A stretch of 64,000 bases of DNA from Marinobacter nauticus (lineage in GTDB: Bacteria; Pseudomonadota; Gammaproteobacteria; Pseudomonadales; Oleiphilaceae), in assembly GCF_003634635.1 (NCBI RefSeq), contig NZ_RBJB01000004.1, positions 682,001 through 746,000 of the forward strand, given 5' to 3'. Made by a program: the position numbers and the translations under genes. Positions 16,470 to 25,979 of this stretch are shown here, piece by piece (position 1 is the first letter of the stretch; each line of letters begins with the position of its first letter). The notes under the pieces are model-generated. The model searched no databases. It was not told the origin of the DNA and saw nothing but the letters and a program-made list of their open reading frames with translations.

Positions 16470-17108
16470 TTAACGCAGGAACGGATTGAGCAGACGGGTG
16501 AAGGCCCCGGTCAGCTTCAGGGGGGCGCTCAGCACTGACAGAGTAATGCAGTCTTCGCAACCGACGGCCACCGGACGATGTTCGTCCTGTTCGTTCAGAA
16601 CCACAAAGTCCCACTGATTGAATACGCCCTTCTGGTCGGCAAAAGCCCCTTGCAGCACAATCGTGGTTTCATCGCCACGGTGGGTATGGGCCGGCGCCTT
16701 GCCGCCCGCTACCAGTTTTTGCAGGACGACCCGCTCGTTCTGGCCGGGAAACTTGTCGGTAATGTCGAGCACACTCACGTCCGCAAGCTGACGTTTCCAG
16801 GGCAGCGCATTGATGTCATCCCCGAGCAGTTTCTGCAGAGGGCTCACCTTTGGCTGGGGAACCACCGGGGATGATACTTGCGGGGAGCTATCGATACGCG
16901 CCATCAGTTGCTCAAAGCTCGAATCAGCCACCGTCACCTTTGGCTGGTGATCCATCATGACAGCGCCCAGGCTGTTCAGAGTATCGACCCGGCTGCGGCA
17001 GTGGGGGCACTGCTCCAGATGCAGGCGGATGCACAGTGCATGGGGCTCGCTCAGGTTGCCCGCACTGTACTCCATCAGACTCAGGCTGTCGGGATGGTGC
17101 CGTGTCAT
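16470..17108 (-). CDS. chrR: ChrR-family zinc anti-sigma factor with cupin domain
   Basis: A 212-aa cytoplasmic anti-sigma factor. The N-terminal zinc-binding part has His5, His30, Cys34 and Cys37 ('HLEQCPHC'), the same spacing as H6/H31/C35/C38 of Rhodobacter ChrR, which holds its sigma factor until singlet oxygen or organic peroxides act. The C-terminal half is a ChrR cupin with 'APAHTHRGDETTIVLQGAF'. The ATG overlaps the TGA of the sigma gene (ATGA), giving coupled synthesis of sigma and anti-sigma factor. Confidence 0.92.
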   Translation of the reverse strand: MTRHHPDSLSLMEYSAGNLSEPHALCIRLHLEQCPHCRSRVDTLNSLGAVMMDHQPKVTVADSSFEQLMARIDSSPQVSSPVVPQPKVSPLQKLLGDDINALPWKRQLADVSVLDITDKFPGQNERVVLQKLVAGGKAPAHTHRGDETTIVLQGAFADQKGVFNQWDFVVLNEQDEHRPVAVGCEDCITLSVLSAPLKLTGAFTRLLNPFLR

Positions 17109-17704
17109 ACGTTTTGATCCTGCAAAATCACTTTCAGTTTGTTCAGTGCCAGGCGAACCCGGCTTTTCACGGTGCCGAGAGGAATGTTGAGCTCATCTGC
17201 CACCATCTGGTGGGATTTGTGCTCCATATATACCTTCGCGATTACGGTAATCTGCTCTTCCGGGAGCTGGCTCAGCGACTCCCGGATGCGCCGCTCGGAC
17301 ATCAGGCGGTGCAGGGAGGTAACTGGTTCGTCTTCGTTATCACCCGGAATCTGCCAGAGATCCTCGGTTTCCACCGCCATCTCAGCACTGGTCCGCTGCA
17401 TTTTACGCAGCATATCAATGCGCTGATTCCGGGCAATGGTGAAAATCCAGGTGGAAGCGGCCGCTTTGCGCCAGTCGTAAAGACAGGAACGGCGCCAGAT
17501 AGAGACGAAGACTTCCTGCACCAGCTCTTCCGCGTGGCTGGCCAGCCCGTTCGAGATTGCGTAGTACTTGATCTGCGGGGCAAAGTGCTCGAACAAAGCA
17601 TGATAAGCCGCCCGATCCTGATGTTTGCCGACTTTTTCCAACAAAACACCCCAAGGGTCTTTGCGCCCTTCGGTTTTCGTTGGTTGCTGCTCCAGTGTTG
17701 TCAC
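17105..17704 (-). CDS. rpoE: ECF RNA polymerase sigma factor (RpoE/ChrR-regulated, ECF11-like)
   Basis: A 199-aa sigma-70-family factor. Region 2 includes 'EELVQEVFVSIWRRSCLYDW' and 'STWIFTIARNQRIDMLRK'; region 4 includes 'VADELNIPLGTVKSRVRLAL'. Partnering with a ChrR-type anti-sigma factor places it in the photo-oxidative-stress ECF11 group. I chose the GTG at 17704 because AAGGAG lies exactly six bases upstream; in-frame GTG/ATG codons at 17761-17749 have no Shine-Dalgarno. A palindrome with a TGATC core lies in the divergent region shared with the AraC gene. Confidence 0.92.
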   Translation of the reverse strand: MTTLEQQPTKTEGRKDPWGVLLEKVGKHQDRAAYHALFEHFAPQIKYYAISNGLASHAEELVQEVFVSIWRRSCLYDWRKAAASTWIFTIARNQRIDMLRKMQRTSAEMAVETEDLWQIPGDNEDEPVTSLHRLMSERRIRESLSQLPEEQITVIAKVYMEHKSHQMVADELNIPLGTVKSRVRLALNKLKVILQDQNV

Positions 17705-17905
17705 CGGGCGCTCCTTGACAGTTATCGTATTTGAGCTGGCTATGGTCATCATTCTATGCACTCGTCACAGATTTGTCAGTGAGAGTGTTTACGCAATGGA
17801 TTCCCGGGCGGATTCATGGATTCCGAAAAAATTGTCGGGATGGCCAGAAGGCCGGAAGAACTGCGTCACCGGGGTAATTGCCGGTTGCCCCGGCAGGGGC
17901 TAGTC

Positions 17906-17926
17906 TGATCGTTAAAACAACGATCA
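17906..17926. promoter_or_regulatory. Perfect palindrome in the sigma/AraC divergent region
   Basis: TGATCGTT-AAAAC-AACGATCA is a perfect 8+8 dyad ending 14 bases before the AraC start codon. TGATC resembles the -35 element of ChrR-controlled sigma factors in Rhodobacter. It may therefore be an ECF-promoter element, an AraC operator, or both. Confidence 0.45.
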
Positions 17927-17939
17927 AAAATTCCAGACC

Positions 17940-18977
17940 ATGAACGCAACGCTCTCCAGTGGCTCTTTGCCCGTTATGCGGGTGCATTACGCTGAAATTC
18001 TCTGCCAGTTGGTAGAGGAGCGTGGGGTGCGTCGTTCGGATCTCGTGTCAGTGGCCGGTATTCGAAACAGCCAGCTCAGTCATCCCGACAATTTCATTAC
18101 GCTCGACCAGTTCACGGCGTTATGCCAGCAGGCACTGACCCGCTGTGGTGATGAATGCCTGGGGCTGGAATACGGCAAACGTCTGAAGTTCACCGCGCAC
18201 GGAGCCCTGTCCCAGGCTGCCATCAGTTGCGACACCCTGGAGCAGGCGCTGGCGGTGTTGATCAAATATTTCCGGATCCGGTTCGCCTATATGTCGCTGG
18301 CGTTCTTCGTCGAGGATGAGGATGCAGTGATTCAGCTGGAAATTCACCACGACACCGAGAAGCTTCATCGGTTTAATATTGAAGTGGTGATGGCCACCCT
18401 GATGGACGTGAATTACCTGTTATTCGGCACTCAGTTACTGGATGGCGGGCGGTGCCTGGTGGATTACCCTCGCCCCGAGGATGTTGAGCGCTACCAGTAT
18501 CTGTTCGGCGGCAAGGTCACGTTCTCGGCGGGAGTAAACCAGTTGCGCTTTCGCAAGTCGTTTCTGGGGTTACCGATGTCACTGTCCAATCCGGTTGCCC
18601 GCCGGGTGGCAGAAGCCCAGTGCGAGGAAGAAATGCGCCAGATGGAAGCATCTGCCTCGGTGAGCGATCGGGTCTTGCGTTTGCTGGAGTCTGCCCGGGA
18701 TGGGCGTTTGCCCGGCCTCGAGGATGTGGCGCAGCAAATGGGGGTGTCGCCACGAACGCTTCGGCGGCAGCTCTCCGCCGAGGGTGGCGGGTTTCATGGT
18801 CTTCAGGAGAGTGTGCGACATCAGCGGGCCCGGGAGCTGCTGTTGCGCCATTCGGCGATGAGCATTGACGAGATCGCCGAGCATCTGGGTTACAGCGACC
18901 CGTCCAATTTTGGCCGGGCCTTTCGCAAGTGGGAAGGAATGTCGCCCTCGGCCTGGCGCCGGGACAATCAGACCTGA
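17940..18977 (+). CDS. AraC-family transcriptional regulator (OruR/ArgR-like architecture)
   Basis: A 345-aa regulator with an arabinose-binding-like N-terminal domain (residues about 25-205) and a C-terminal AraC helix-turn-helix pair ('LEDVAQQMGVSPRTLRRQLS' and 'IDEIAEHLGYSDPSNFGRAF', ending 'MSPSAWRR'). It is divergent from the ECF sigma/ChrR operon with a perfect palindrome just before its start. No Shine-Dalgarno of note is visible (TTCCAGACC). The effector and targets are unknown; autoregulation through the palindrome is plausible. Confidence 0.88.
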   Translation: MNATLSSGSLPVMRVHYAEILCQLVEERGVRRSDLVSVAGIRNSQLSHPDNFITLDQFTALCQQALTRCGDECLGLEYGKRLKFTAHGALSQAAISCDTLEQALAVLIKYFRIRFAYMSLAFFVEDEDAVIQLEIHHDTEKLHRFNIEVVMATLMDVNYLLFGTQLLDGGRCLVDYPRPEDVERYQYLFGGKVTFSAGVNQLRFRKSFLGLPMSLSNPVARRVAEAQCEEEMRQMEASASVSDRVLRLLESARDGRLPGLEDVAQQMGVSPRTLRRQLSAEGGGFHGLQESVRHQRARELLLRHSAMSIDEIAEHLGYSDPSNFGRAFRKWEGMSPSAWRRDNQT

Positions 18978-19004
18978 TCACGCCTTTTCGTCCGTCCTGA
19001 CGAT

Positions 19005-20918
19005 TTATCCTTCCTCCAGGTAGGTATAGCCCTCAAGCCCGGAGGACAGCTCGGCCAGCAGCGTTTGCTGCAGCTCTTCAGACAGGCCGCTGTGCCGGAA
19101 CTTCTGCCGGTAGGCCTCAAGCAGGTTGGCGGGCTCGAAATTCACATAACGCAGTACTTTCGCCACGGTGTCCCCGGTAATGGGTTCCCCCACCTGATAT
19201 TGCCCCTGTTGGTCCAGTTTCACGTCCACCGAGTGGGTATCGCCAAACAGGTTGTGCATATCGCCAAGGATTTCCTGATAGGCGCCGGTCATGAAGAAGC
19301 CCATCAGCAAAGGGGACTCCGGGTCGTGTTCGGGCAGTGGCAAGGTGGTTTCGATGCCCTGGCCGTCCACGTACTGATCAATCCGGCCGTCCGAATCGCA
19401 GGTGATATCCTGGATCACGGCCCGCCGGTTCAGTGACCGGTTAAGCCCGTTGATCGGCATCACCGGAAAGATCTGATCGATGCCCCAGACATCGGGCAGG
19501 GACTGGAACAGGGAAAAGTTCACGAACAGTTTCTCCGCAAGCTTCTCGTTCAGCTCGTCGATGATTTCCCGGTGCGCCCGGTTGGCGCTGTCCAGCTCGG
19601 CCCGGAGCATCCGGCAGCAGCGCACGTACAGGGTTTCGGCCTGGGCCCGCTCCTGCAGGGACAGCAAACCGTGGGCAAACTGGGCGTGGACATCGGCCAT
19701 GGCGTGCAGGATGTCGTGATAGATTTCCGCCAGTGAGCGGGGCGAGCCTTCATCCTGAAGACTTTCCAGGTCTCGCCAGAGATCCTGCAGCGGCGCGGGG
19801 GCCTCAGTAGCGGGTTCCGTAGGCTCGCGGTTGTCCGGGTATTCGCGGTCAATCACATTGGTGACCAGTACTGAGTGATGCGCGGTGAGTGCCCGGCCGG
19901 ATTCACTGATCAGGTCCGGGTGCGGGATACCCTGGCGGTCACACTCGGACTGCAGCACATGCACCACATTGTAGGCGTACTCAAATACGCTGTAGTTCAT
20001 GGAGCAGCTACTGCGGGAACGGGTTCCTTCGTAGTCGACACCCAGGCCGCCGCCGATATCGACAGTACCGATGGGGGCGCCCATAGCGTGCAGTTCCGTG
20101 TAGAAACGAGCGCACTCACGCAAGCCGGTCTGGATGTCCCGGATATTCGCAATCTGTGAACCCAGATGGAAATGTAGCAGTTGCAGGGTGCCCAGGGCTC
20201 CGGCCTGTTTCAGGGTATCCACCACATCCAGCACCTGGCTGGCAGACAGACCGAACTTGGATTTCTCGCCCCCGGTATTCTGCCAGTTGCCCTTGCCAAT
20301 AGTCGCCAGCCGGGCTCGCACGCCAATCAGCGGGGAAATGCCCAGCTTTTTTGCTTCTTCCAGAATCAGTGGCAGCTCCGACTGCTTTTCCACCACGATA
20401 AACACCCGGTGACCCAGTTTCTGGCCGATCAGTGCCAGGCGGATGTACTCCCGGTCCTTGTAGCCGTTGCAGACAATCACCGAACCGGCCTGCTTTGCCA
20501 GCGCCAATACGGCCATCAACTCCGGTTTGCTGCCGGCTTCAAGGCCCACCTGGTTGGCGGAGGCGGCCGGTTCGGCTGACAGCAGTTCTTCCACCACCCG
20601 GCGCTGCTGGTTTACCTTGATGGGGTAAACCGCCGTATAGCGGCCCCGGTAGCCCTGCTCCTGAGTGACTTTGTTGAAGGCATTGCAGAGTTTGTTGACC
20701 CGATCGTGCAGGATATCGGTAAAGCGAATCAGAACCGGCAGGGGCACACCGGCTTCGGCCAGCGAGCGAGTCAGCGCCGGCAGGTTGATGCGGGCGTCGC
20801 TTCTGCCCCGGTCCGGGCAGATTTCAACCTCGCCCTGACCGTTGACTGAAATGTATCCGTCACTCCAGTGAGCGATGTTGTAGACCTTGTGGGCTGGTGA
20901 TGCAGCGGTTTCAGCCAT
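19005..20918 (-). CDS. speA: Biosynthetic arginine decarboxylase SpeA
   Basis: A 637-aa PLP enzyme converting arginine to agmatine, the first step of the agmatine route to putrescine. The PLP lysine sits in 'YTAVYPIKVNQQRRVVEELL', the fold-III 'LLHFHLGSQIANIRDIQ' and 'DIGGGLGVDYEGTRS' motifs are intact, and the C-terminal 'MGFFMTGAYQEILGDMHNLF' carries the acidic subunit-interface site. Start at MAETAAS (20918) by family alignment; the frame is open to 20990. Divergent from speE, so both polyamine genes share one promoter region. Confidence 0.95.
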   Translation of the reverse strand: MAETAASPAHKVYNIAHWSDGYISVNGQGEVEICPDRGRSDARINLPALTRSLAEAGVPLPVLIRFTDILHDRVNKLCNAFNKVTQEQGYRGRYTAVYPIKVNQQRRVVEELLSAEPAASANQVGLEAGSKPELMAVLALAKQAGSVIVCNGYKDREYIRLALIGQKLGHRVFIVVEKQSELPLILEEAKKLGISPLIGVRARLATIGKGNWQNTGGEKSKFGLSASQVLDVVDTLKQAGALGTLQLLHFHLGSQIANIRDIQTGLRECARFYTELHAMGAPIGTVDIGGGLGVDYEGTRSRSSCSMNYSVFEYAYNVVHVLQSECDRQGIPHPDLISESGRALTAHHSVLVTNVIDREYPDNREPTEPATEAPAPLQDLWRDLESLQDEGSPRSLAEIYHDILHAMADVHAQFAHGLLSLQERAQAETLYVRCCRMLRAELDSANRAHREIIDELNEKLAEKLFVNFSLFQSLPDVWGIDQIFPVMPINGLNRSLNRRAVIQDITCDSDGRIDQYVDGQGIETTLPLPEHDPESPLLMGFFMTGAYQEILGDMHNLFGDTHSVDVKLDQQGQYQVGEPITGDTVAKVLRYVNFEPANLLEAYRQKFRHSGLSEELQQTLLAELSSGLEGYTYLEEG

Positions 20919-21056
20919 TGTTGCTATCCTGTCAGGGAACCCGGGGCGGCCGGCAGGCCGGTAACAGGCTGCATTGTAGGAGCTGACCACTGCACCTACA
21001 ATACGCCCCTTTCAGATGCCCCGGCACATTGCAGCGGCACACAGTGGGAGACAGAC

Positions 21057-21938
21057 ATGACCGCATTGAACGAAGGCTGGTTCACCGAGGTATTTCAGGA
21101 CCAGGGCACCGCTTTTTCCCTTCAGGTAAAGCGCAAGCTCCATGAAGAGCAGACGCCATTTCAGAAACTCGAAATCTATGAAACCGAAACCTTCGGCAAC
21201 CTGATGGTTCTGGACGGCTGTGTGATGCTGACCACCAGGGACAATTTCCTGTACCACGAAATGATGACCCATCCTGCGCTGTTCACCCACAAGGACCCGA
21301 AAAAAGTGGTCATCGTCGGTGGTGGCGACTGCGGCACTCTGAAAGAAGTGCTGAAGCACCCAGGAGTGCAGGAAGCCTGGCAGGTGGAGATCGATGAGCG
21401 GGTAACCCGCATGTCTGAGAAGTATTTTCCAGAACTGTGCGAAGCTAATGGCGACCCCCGTGCCAACTTCTTTTTCGGTGATGGCATCCAGTGGATGCGT
21501 GATATCGAGCCGAACAGCATTGATGTGCTGATTATCGACAGTACCGACCCGGTGGGTCCTGCGGAAGGCCTGTTCGCGCTGGATTTCTATCGCGATGCCA
21601 TGTTGGCCCTGAGGGAGGGCGGTATCATCGTTCAGCAGAGCGAATCCCCCCTGCTGCACACCAATACCATCATCAAGGGCATTCACGATGATATGCACAA
21701 AGCCGGTTTTGGCCATGTGCAGACATTGCCATTCCCCCAGCCGGTATACCCCACGGGCTGGTGGAGCTGCACCATGGGCAGTAAGGAAAACCCGCTGAAG
21801 TATTTCCGCGAGGAAGATGCCAACAACCGCCCCTTTGTCACCCGTTACTACAATGCCGGGGTGCACCACGGTGCCTTGGCCATGCCGCAGTTTATGGTGG
21901 ATGCGCTGGAAGATGAGGTTCGCCCGGAAGAGGGTTGA
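21057..21938 (+). CDS. speE: Spermidine synthase SpeE (polyamine aminopropyltransferase)
   Basis: A 293-aa cytoplasmic enzyme transferring the aminopropyl group of decarboxylated SAM to putrescine. 'LYHEMMTHPALFTHKDPKKV', the dcSAM-binding loop 'GGGDCGTLKEVLKHP' and 'IIDSTDPVGPAEGLF' (catalytic Asp) are present. The loop has Cys where most homologues have a second Gly (GGGDGG). It pairs with divergent speA. Decarboxylated SAM must come from a speD gene outside the window. Confidence 0.93.
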   Translation: MTALNEGWFTEVFQDQGTAFSLQVKRKLHEEQTPFQKLEIYETETFGNLMVLDGCVMLTTRDNFLYHEMMTHPALFTHKDPKKVVIVGGGDCGTLKEVLKHPGVQEAWQVEIDERVTRMSEKYFPELCEANGDPRANFFFGDGIQWMRDIEPNSIDVLIIDSTDPVGPAEGLFALDFYRDAMLALREGGIIVQQSESPLLHTNTIIKGIHDDMHKAGFGHVQTLPFPQPVYPTGWWSCTMGSKENPLKYFREEDANNRPFVTRYYNAGVHHGALAMPQFMVDALEDEVRPEEG

Positions 21939-21952
21939 ACCAGAGCTTAAAG

Positions 21953-21981
21953 AAAAAGGGCGCCACAAGGGCGCCCTTTTT
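21953..21981. terminator. Bidirectional terminator between speE and amtB
   Basis: AAAAAGGGCGCC-ACAAG-GGCGCCCTTTTT is a perfect 12-bp stem with A-run and T-run, so it can end both convergent transcripts. Confidence 0.92.
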
Positions 21982-22001
21982 CGTTCCGATAGGTAGCGGT
22001 G

Positions 22002-23273
22002 TTACTGCTTGCCGCTGACAAACTCCGGATAGGCTTCCATACCGCATTCGGAGAGGTCGACACCTTCGTACTCTTCCTCTTCGGTCACACGGATGCCCAT
22101 GACAGCCTTCAGGATACCCCAGACGACCAGACTGGCTACGAATACCCAGATGAAGATGGTCAAGGCGCCGATGATCTGGCCGCTGAAGCTGACATCGCCG
22201 TTGGTAACCGGTACCAGCAGCAGGCCCAGCAGACCACAGACACCGTGGGCAGAGATGGCGCCGACCGGATCGTCGATGCGCAGCTTGTCCAGAGTGACGA
22301 TGCTCAGTACCACCAGGATGCCGCCTAGGGCGCCCCAGATAGTGGCTGTCAGCGCGCTCGGGGTGGATGGCTCGGCGGTGATTACCACCAGACCGGCGAT
22401 CGCACCGTTCAGCAGCATGGTCAGGTCAGCCTTGCCAAACATCAGGCGAGCGGTGATCAGGGCGGCAATAGCGCCACCGGCAGCGGCTGCGTTGGTGTTC
22501 AGGAACACCATGGCCACGGAGTTGGCACTGGCTACGTCGCCGAGTTTCAGTACAGAACCACCGTTGAAACCGAACCAGCCCATCCACAGGATGAAGGTAC
22601 CCAGAGCGGCCAGCGGCATGTTGGCGCCCGGGAAGGCACGGATTTCACCGTTGGGGCCGTATTTGCCTTTACGCGGGCCAAGCAGCAGTACACCAGCCAG
22701 GGCCGCAGCGGCACCTGCCATGTGTACGATGCCGGAGCCGGCGAAGTCACTGAAGCCAAGATCACCGAGGTTGTACATACCGAACACATCGGCGCCACCC
22801 CAGGTCCACGCGCCTTCCAGCGGGTAGATAAAGCCAGTCATGAAGACCGCGAATACCAGGAACGCCCACAGCTTCATGCGCTCAGCAACCGCGCCGGACA
22901 CGATGGACATGGCGGTGGCCACGAACACGACCTGGAAGAAGAAGTCAGAGGCCGCTGAGTAGATGGAGCCGCCGGTGAAGCCGTCTTCACGGGTGGCGAA
23001 GTCACCCAGTACGCCGTCCACGTCCACATCGGCGATGCCGGAGAGGAAGACGTTACCGCCGTACATGATGGCGTAACCGCACACCAGGTACATGGTGCAG
23101 GCCACGGCAAAGAGCGCGACGTTCTTGGTCAGGATTTCGGTGGTGTTTTTAGCACGCACCAGGCCGGACTCGAGCATGGCAAAGCCTGCGGCCATCCACA
23201 TGACTAATGCGCCACACACGAGAAAATAAAAGGTATCTATTGCATACTGCAGGTGAAAGAGATTGCTTTCCAT
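22002..23273 (-). CDS. amtB: Ammonium transporter AmtB
   Basis: A 423-aa inner-membrane channel with 11 hydrophobic helices. The two pore histidines are visible in 'SGIVHMAGAAAAL' and 'AISAHGVCGLLGLL'; 'DFAGSGIVH' is the family signature. The start at 23273 (MESNLF) has GGAGG seven bases upstream. It lies 67 nt downstream of glnK on the same strand, the universal glnK-amtB arrangement in which GlnK blocks the channel under nitrogen sufficiency. Expression should follow the sigma-54 promoter before glnK. Confidence 0.96.
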   Translation of the reverse strand: MESNLFHLQYAIDTFYFLVCGALVMWMAAGFAMLESGLVRAKNTTEILTKNVALFAVACTMYLVCGYAIMYGGNVFLSGIADVDVDGVLGDFATREDGFTGGSIYSAASDFFFQVVFVATAMSIVSGAVAERMKLWAFLVFAVFMTGFIYPLEGAWTWGGADVFGMYNLGDLGFSDFAGSGIVHMAGAAAALAGVLLLGPRKGKYGPNGEIRAFPGANMPLAALGTFILWMGWFGFNGGSVLKLGDVASANSVAMVFLNTNAAAAGGAIAALITARLMFGKADLTMLLNGAIAGLVVITAEPSTPSALTATIWGALGGILVVLSIVTLDKLRIDDPVGAISAHGVCGLLGLLLVPVTNGDVSFSGQIIGALTIFIWVFVASLVVWGILKAVMGIRVTEEEEYEGVDLSECGMEAYPEFVSGKQ

Positions 23274-23340
23274 AGGAAGCCCTCCGCACAAGGCTCTTCA
23301 GGTTATAAGTTTTTTGCGTTGGCTAGGTGTCAGTTCTGGA

Positions 23341-23770
<430 letters not shown>

Positions 23771-23790
23771 GGATTGCGTACGAGGGCTTT

Positions 23791-23806
23791 AGCATCGGGT
23801 ATGCCA
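23791..23806 (-). promoter_or_regulatory. Sigma-54 promoter of glnK-amtB
   Basis: On the minus strand TGGCATACCCGATGCT has the invariant GG and GC separated by exactly ten bases (consensus TGGCAC-N5-TTGC). The predicted start lies about 100 bases before the glnK ATG. Confidence 0.75.
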
Positions 23807-23871
23807 ACGCAAAAAATAGCTTTTAAAACAAACTCTTAATTATTGTCTGTGCCGAAATGGCGCAGCTTGAC

Positions 23872-23886
23872 GCACTGTTGTGGTGC
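23872..23886. promoter_or_regulatory. NtrC enhancer-like site upstream of glnK
   Basis: GCAC-TGTTGTG-GTGC fits the NtrC half-site spacing GCAC-N7-GTGC and lies about 70 bp upstream of the sigma-54 promoter, a usual enhancer position. The rest of the 378-bp region 23680-24057 shows a TATAAT at 23941-23946 on the plus strand without a matching -35, and nothing else clear. Confidence 0.55.
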
Positions 23887-24057
23887 ATTGTGCCTACGAT
23901 TGTCTCAAAACAGCGCAGTCGGGCCATCGGCCGCGGCCATTATAATGCCGACCGGGTACAGTATGGCAGGGGGTAGGGTGTGATACACTCCCGCAAACAC
24001 CCCGGCGACACGGAAAATAGTCTGATATCGCCGAAAAACCGATACGAGAGGTGATTG

Positions 24058-24309
24058 ATGAAAGGGCCCCAGGAAATTTTTTCTCAGTTGCAGGGTCAGT
24101 TTGGCCAGTTTGTTCCCGATATGGCTCGGGCAGCACGGGAAGATTTTGAAACCCAGGCCCGGGCCACGGTGATGTCGGTTCTGTCCCGGCTGGAGCTGGT
24201 GACCCGGGAAGAATTTGATGCCCAGCAGGCGGTCCTGATGAAAACCCGTGAAAAGGTTGAGGCCCTGGAAAAACGTGTTGCCGAACTGGAGCAACGCCAG
24301 AGTTCCTGA
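24058..24309 (+). CDS. ubiK: Ubiquinone biosynthesis accessory factor UbiK
   Basis: An 83-aa protein of the YqiC/BMFP family, which assists the soluble Ubi complex with UbiJ. It has the amphipathic N-terminal half ('IFSQLQGQFGQFVPDMARAA') and a C-terminal coiled coil ('LMKTREKVEALEKRVAELEQ') as in E. coli UbiK. The ATG at 24058 follows AGAGG by seven bases; a TTG one codon earlier is not needed. It lies just before comM, as in pseudomonads. Confidence 0.92.
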   Translation: MKGPQEIFSQLQGQFGQFVPDMARAAREDFETQARATVMSVLSRLELVTREEFDAQQAVLMKTREKVEALEKRVAELEQRQSS

Positions 24310-24375
24310 TGGTTTGCCCGGGCGGCAGGGTCGCTGCCCGCAACGACTGATTGTTCTGTGCCATGGAAGGTTGTC

Positions 24376-25908
24376 ATGCTCGCTATTGTCCATTCGCGCG
24401 CCAGCATTGGCGTGTCTGCTCCCCCGGTTACCGTTGAGGTGCACCTGTCTGGTGGCCTGCCGGCATTATCCATCGTCGGGCTGCCGGAAACCGGAGTGAG
24501 GGAAAGCAAGGATCGGGTTCGCAGTGCACTGCTGAATGCCGGTTTCGAATTCCCCGCCCGTAGAATCACCATCAATCTCGCGCCTGCTGACCTGCCCAAA
24601 GAAGGTGGCCGTTTTGATTTGCCCATTGCCTTGGGCATCCTGGCAGCCTCCGGCCAGATTCCCCCCGAAAGCCTCGAAAGCCACGAGTTTCTCGGGGAAC
24701 TGTCCCTGGATGGTGCGCTTCGGCCCCTCAAGGGGATATTGCCCGCGGTACTGGCGGCTCGCGAAGCAGGCCGTTCGCTGTTGCTACCTCAGGACAACGC
24801 CGAGGAAGCTGCCCTTGCCAGCCGTGATGATGTGCTTGCCGCGAGCCATCTGCTGACAGTGTGTGAGCATCTGACGGGCCGTGCCAGGCTGGTTCCTGTT
24901 CCTCGATCTGAAACGCCGGGAGACGGTTCCGCAGCGGTGTCTGTGGCCGATCTCTCAGAGGTGCGAGGCCAGCAAGTACCCCGTCGGGCGCTGGAGGTGG
25001 CCGCAGCTGGCGGTCACAATCTGCTGTTTTTCGGCCCGCCAGGAACCGGTAAAAGTATGCTGGCGAGCCGGTTACCGGGCATTCTGCCAGGTTTGCCAGA
25101 TGAGGCAGCCATGGAGGTGGCCAGCGTGCATTCCGTTGCTGGCCAGCCGCTAAAGCCAGGTGGCTGGAGTCAGCCACCATTCAGGGCGCCTCATCACACG
25201 GCGTCTGCAGTGGCGCTGGTGGGCGGTGGCAGCAGTCCTCGCCCGGGTGAGATCTCTCTGGCGCACCGGGGGGTGTTGTTTCTGGATGAACTGCCGGAGT
25301 TTGAACGGCGGGTCCTGGAAGTGCTGCGGGAACCTATGGAAACTGGCGAAATCTCCATCAGCCGGGCGGCGCGGCAGGTCACCTTCCCAGCGCGATTTCA
25401 GGTCGTGGCCGCCATGAACCCATGCCCATGTGGTTACAGTGGTCACCCCAATATCGAGTGCCAGTGCACGCCGGCACAGGTGATGCGTTATCGGGCAAAG
25501 ATCTCGGGGCCGTTGCTGGATCGGTTCGATCTGCATGTGGAGGTTCCAGTGCAGTCCGGAGAGGTCTTGCTCGGTTCCGGGGCGTCCGGTGAGAGTAGCG
25601 CCAGTGTCAGGGCCAGGGTTCTGGCTGCCAGGGCCCGGCAGGAGGCTCGTGGGATGCTCAACTCGGGCCTCTCGGGAGCGTTGCTGGATCAGGCTTGCCG
25701 GCTGGATGCGGCCAGTGAGCGGTTGTTGACCCGGGCCATGGAGCGACTGGGGTTGTCGGCCCGGGCGCTCCATCGAATATTACGACTGGCCCGCACCCTG
25801 GCGGATCTGGAGGGTGCTGAACACCTGAGCCAGTCGCACCTGATGGAGGCGCTGGGTTACCGCCAACTCGACCGTCAGACTGGCCAGGGGTCGGTTGTCT
25901 CCGCCTGA
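24376..25908 (+). CDS. comM: ComM/YifB-family AAA+ ATPase (Mg-chelatase-like)
   Basis: A 510-aa protein: an N-terminal Lon-like ChlI domain ('VHLSGGLPALSIVGLPETGV'), an AAA+ core with Walker A 'GPPGTGKSM' near residue 221 and Walker B 'VLFLDELPEF', cysteines in 'NPCPCGYSGHPNIECQC', and a C-terminal Mg-chelatase domain. ComM is a hexameric helicase promoting branch migration during natural transformation, and it is conserved beyond competent species. GGAAGG upstream of the ATG at 24376 and family alignment favour this start over the one six codons earlier. Confidence 0.94.
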   Translation: MLAIVHSRASIGVSAPPVTVEVHLSGGLPALSIVGLPETGVRESKDRVRSALLNAGFEFPARRITINLAPADLPKEGGRFDLPIALGILAASGQIPPESLESHEFLGELSLDGALRPLKGILPAVLAAREAGRSLLLPQDNAEEAALASRDDVLAASHLLTVCEHLTGRARLVPVPRSETPGDGSAAVSVADLSEVRGQQVPRRALEVAAAGGHNLLFFGPPGTGKSMLASRLPGILPGLPDEAAMEVASVHSVAGQPLKPGGWSQPPFRAPHHTASAVALVGGGSSPRPGEISLAHRGVLFLDELPEFERRVLEVLREPMETGEISISRAARQVTFPARFQVVAAMNPCPCGYSGHPNIECQCTPAQVMRYRAKISGPLLDRFDLHVEVPVQSGEVLLGSGASGESSASVRARVLAARARQEARGMLNSGLSGALLDQACRLDAASERLLTRAMERLGLSARALHRILRLARTLADLEGAEHLSQSHLMEALGYRQLDRQTGQGSVVSA

Positions 25909-25979
25909 AGCTACTGACTCTGGTAAACTGTGTGCCAGATTTATTCCACGAGATCCGCTTTGAAGCTTGAGGACACAGA

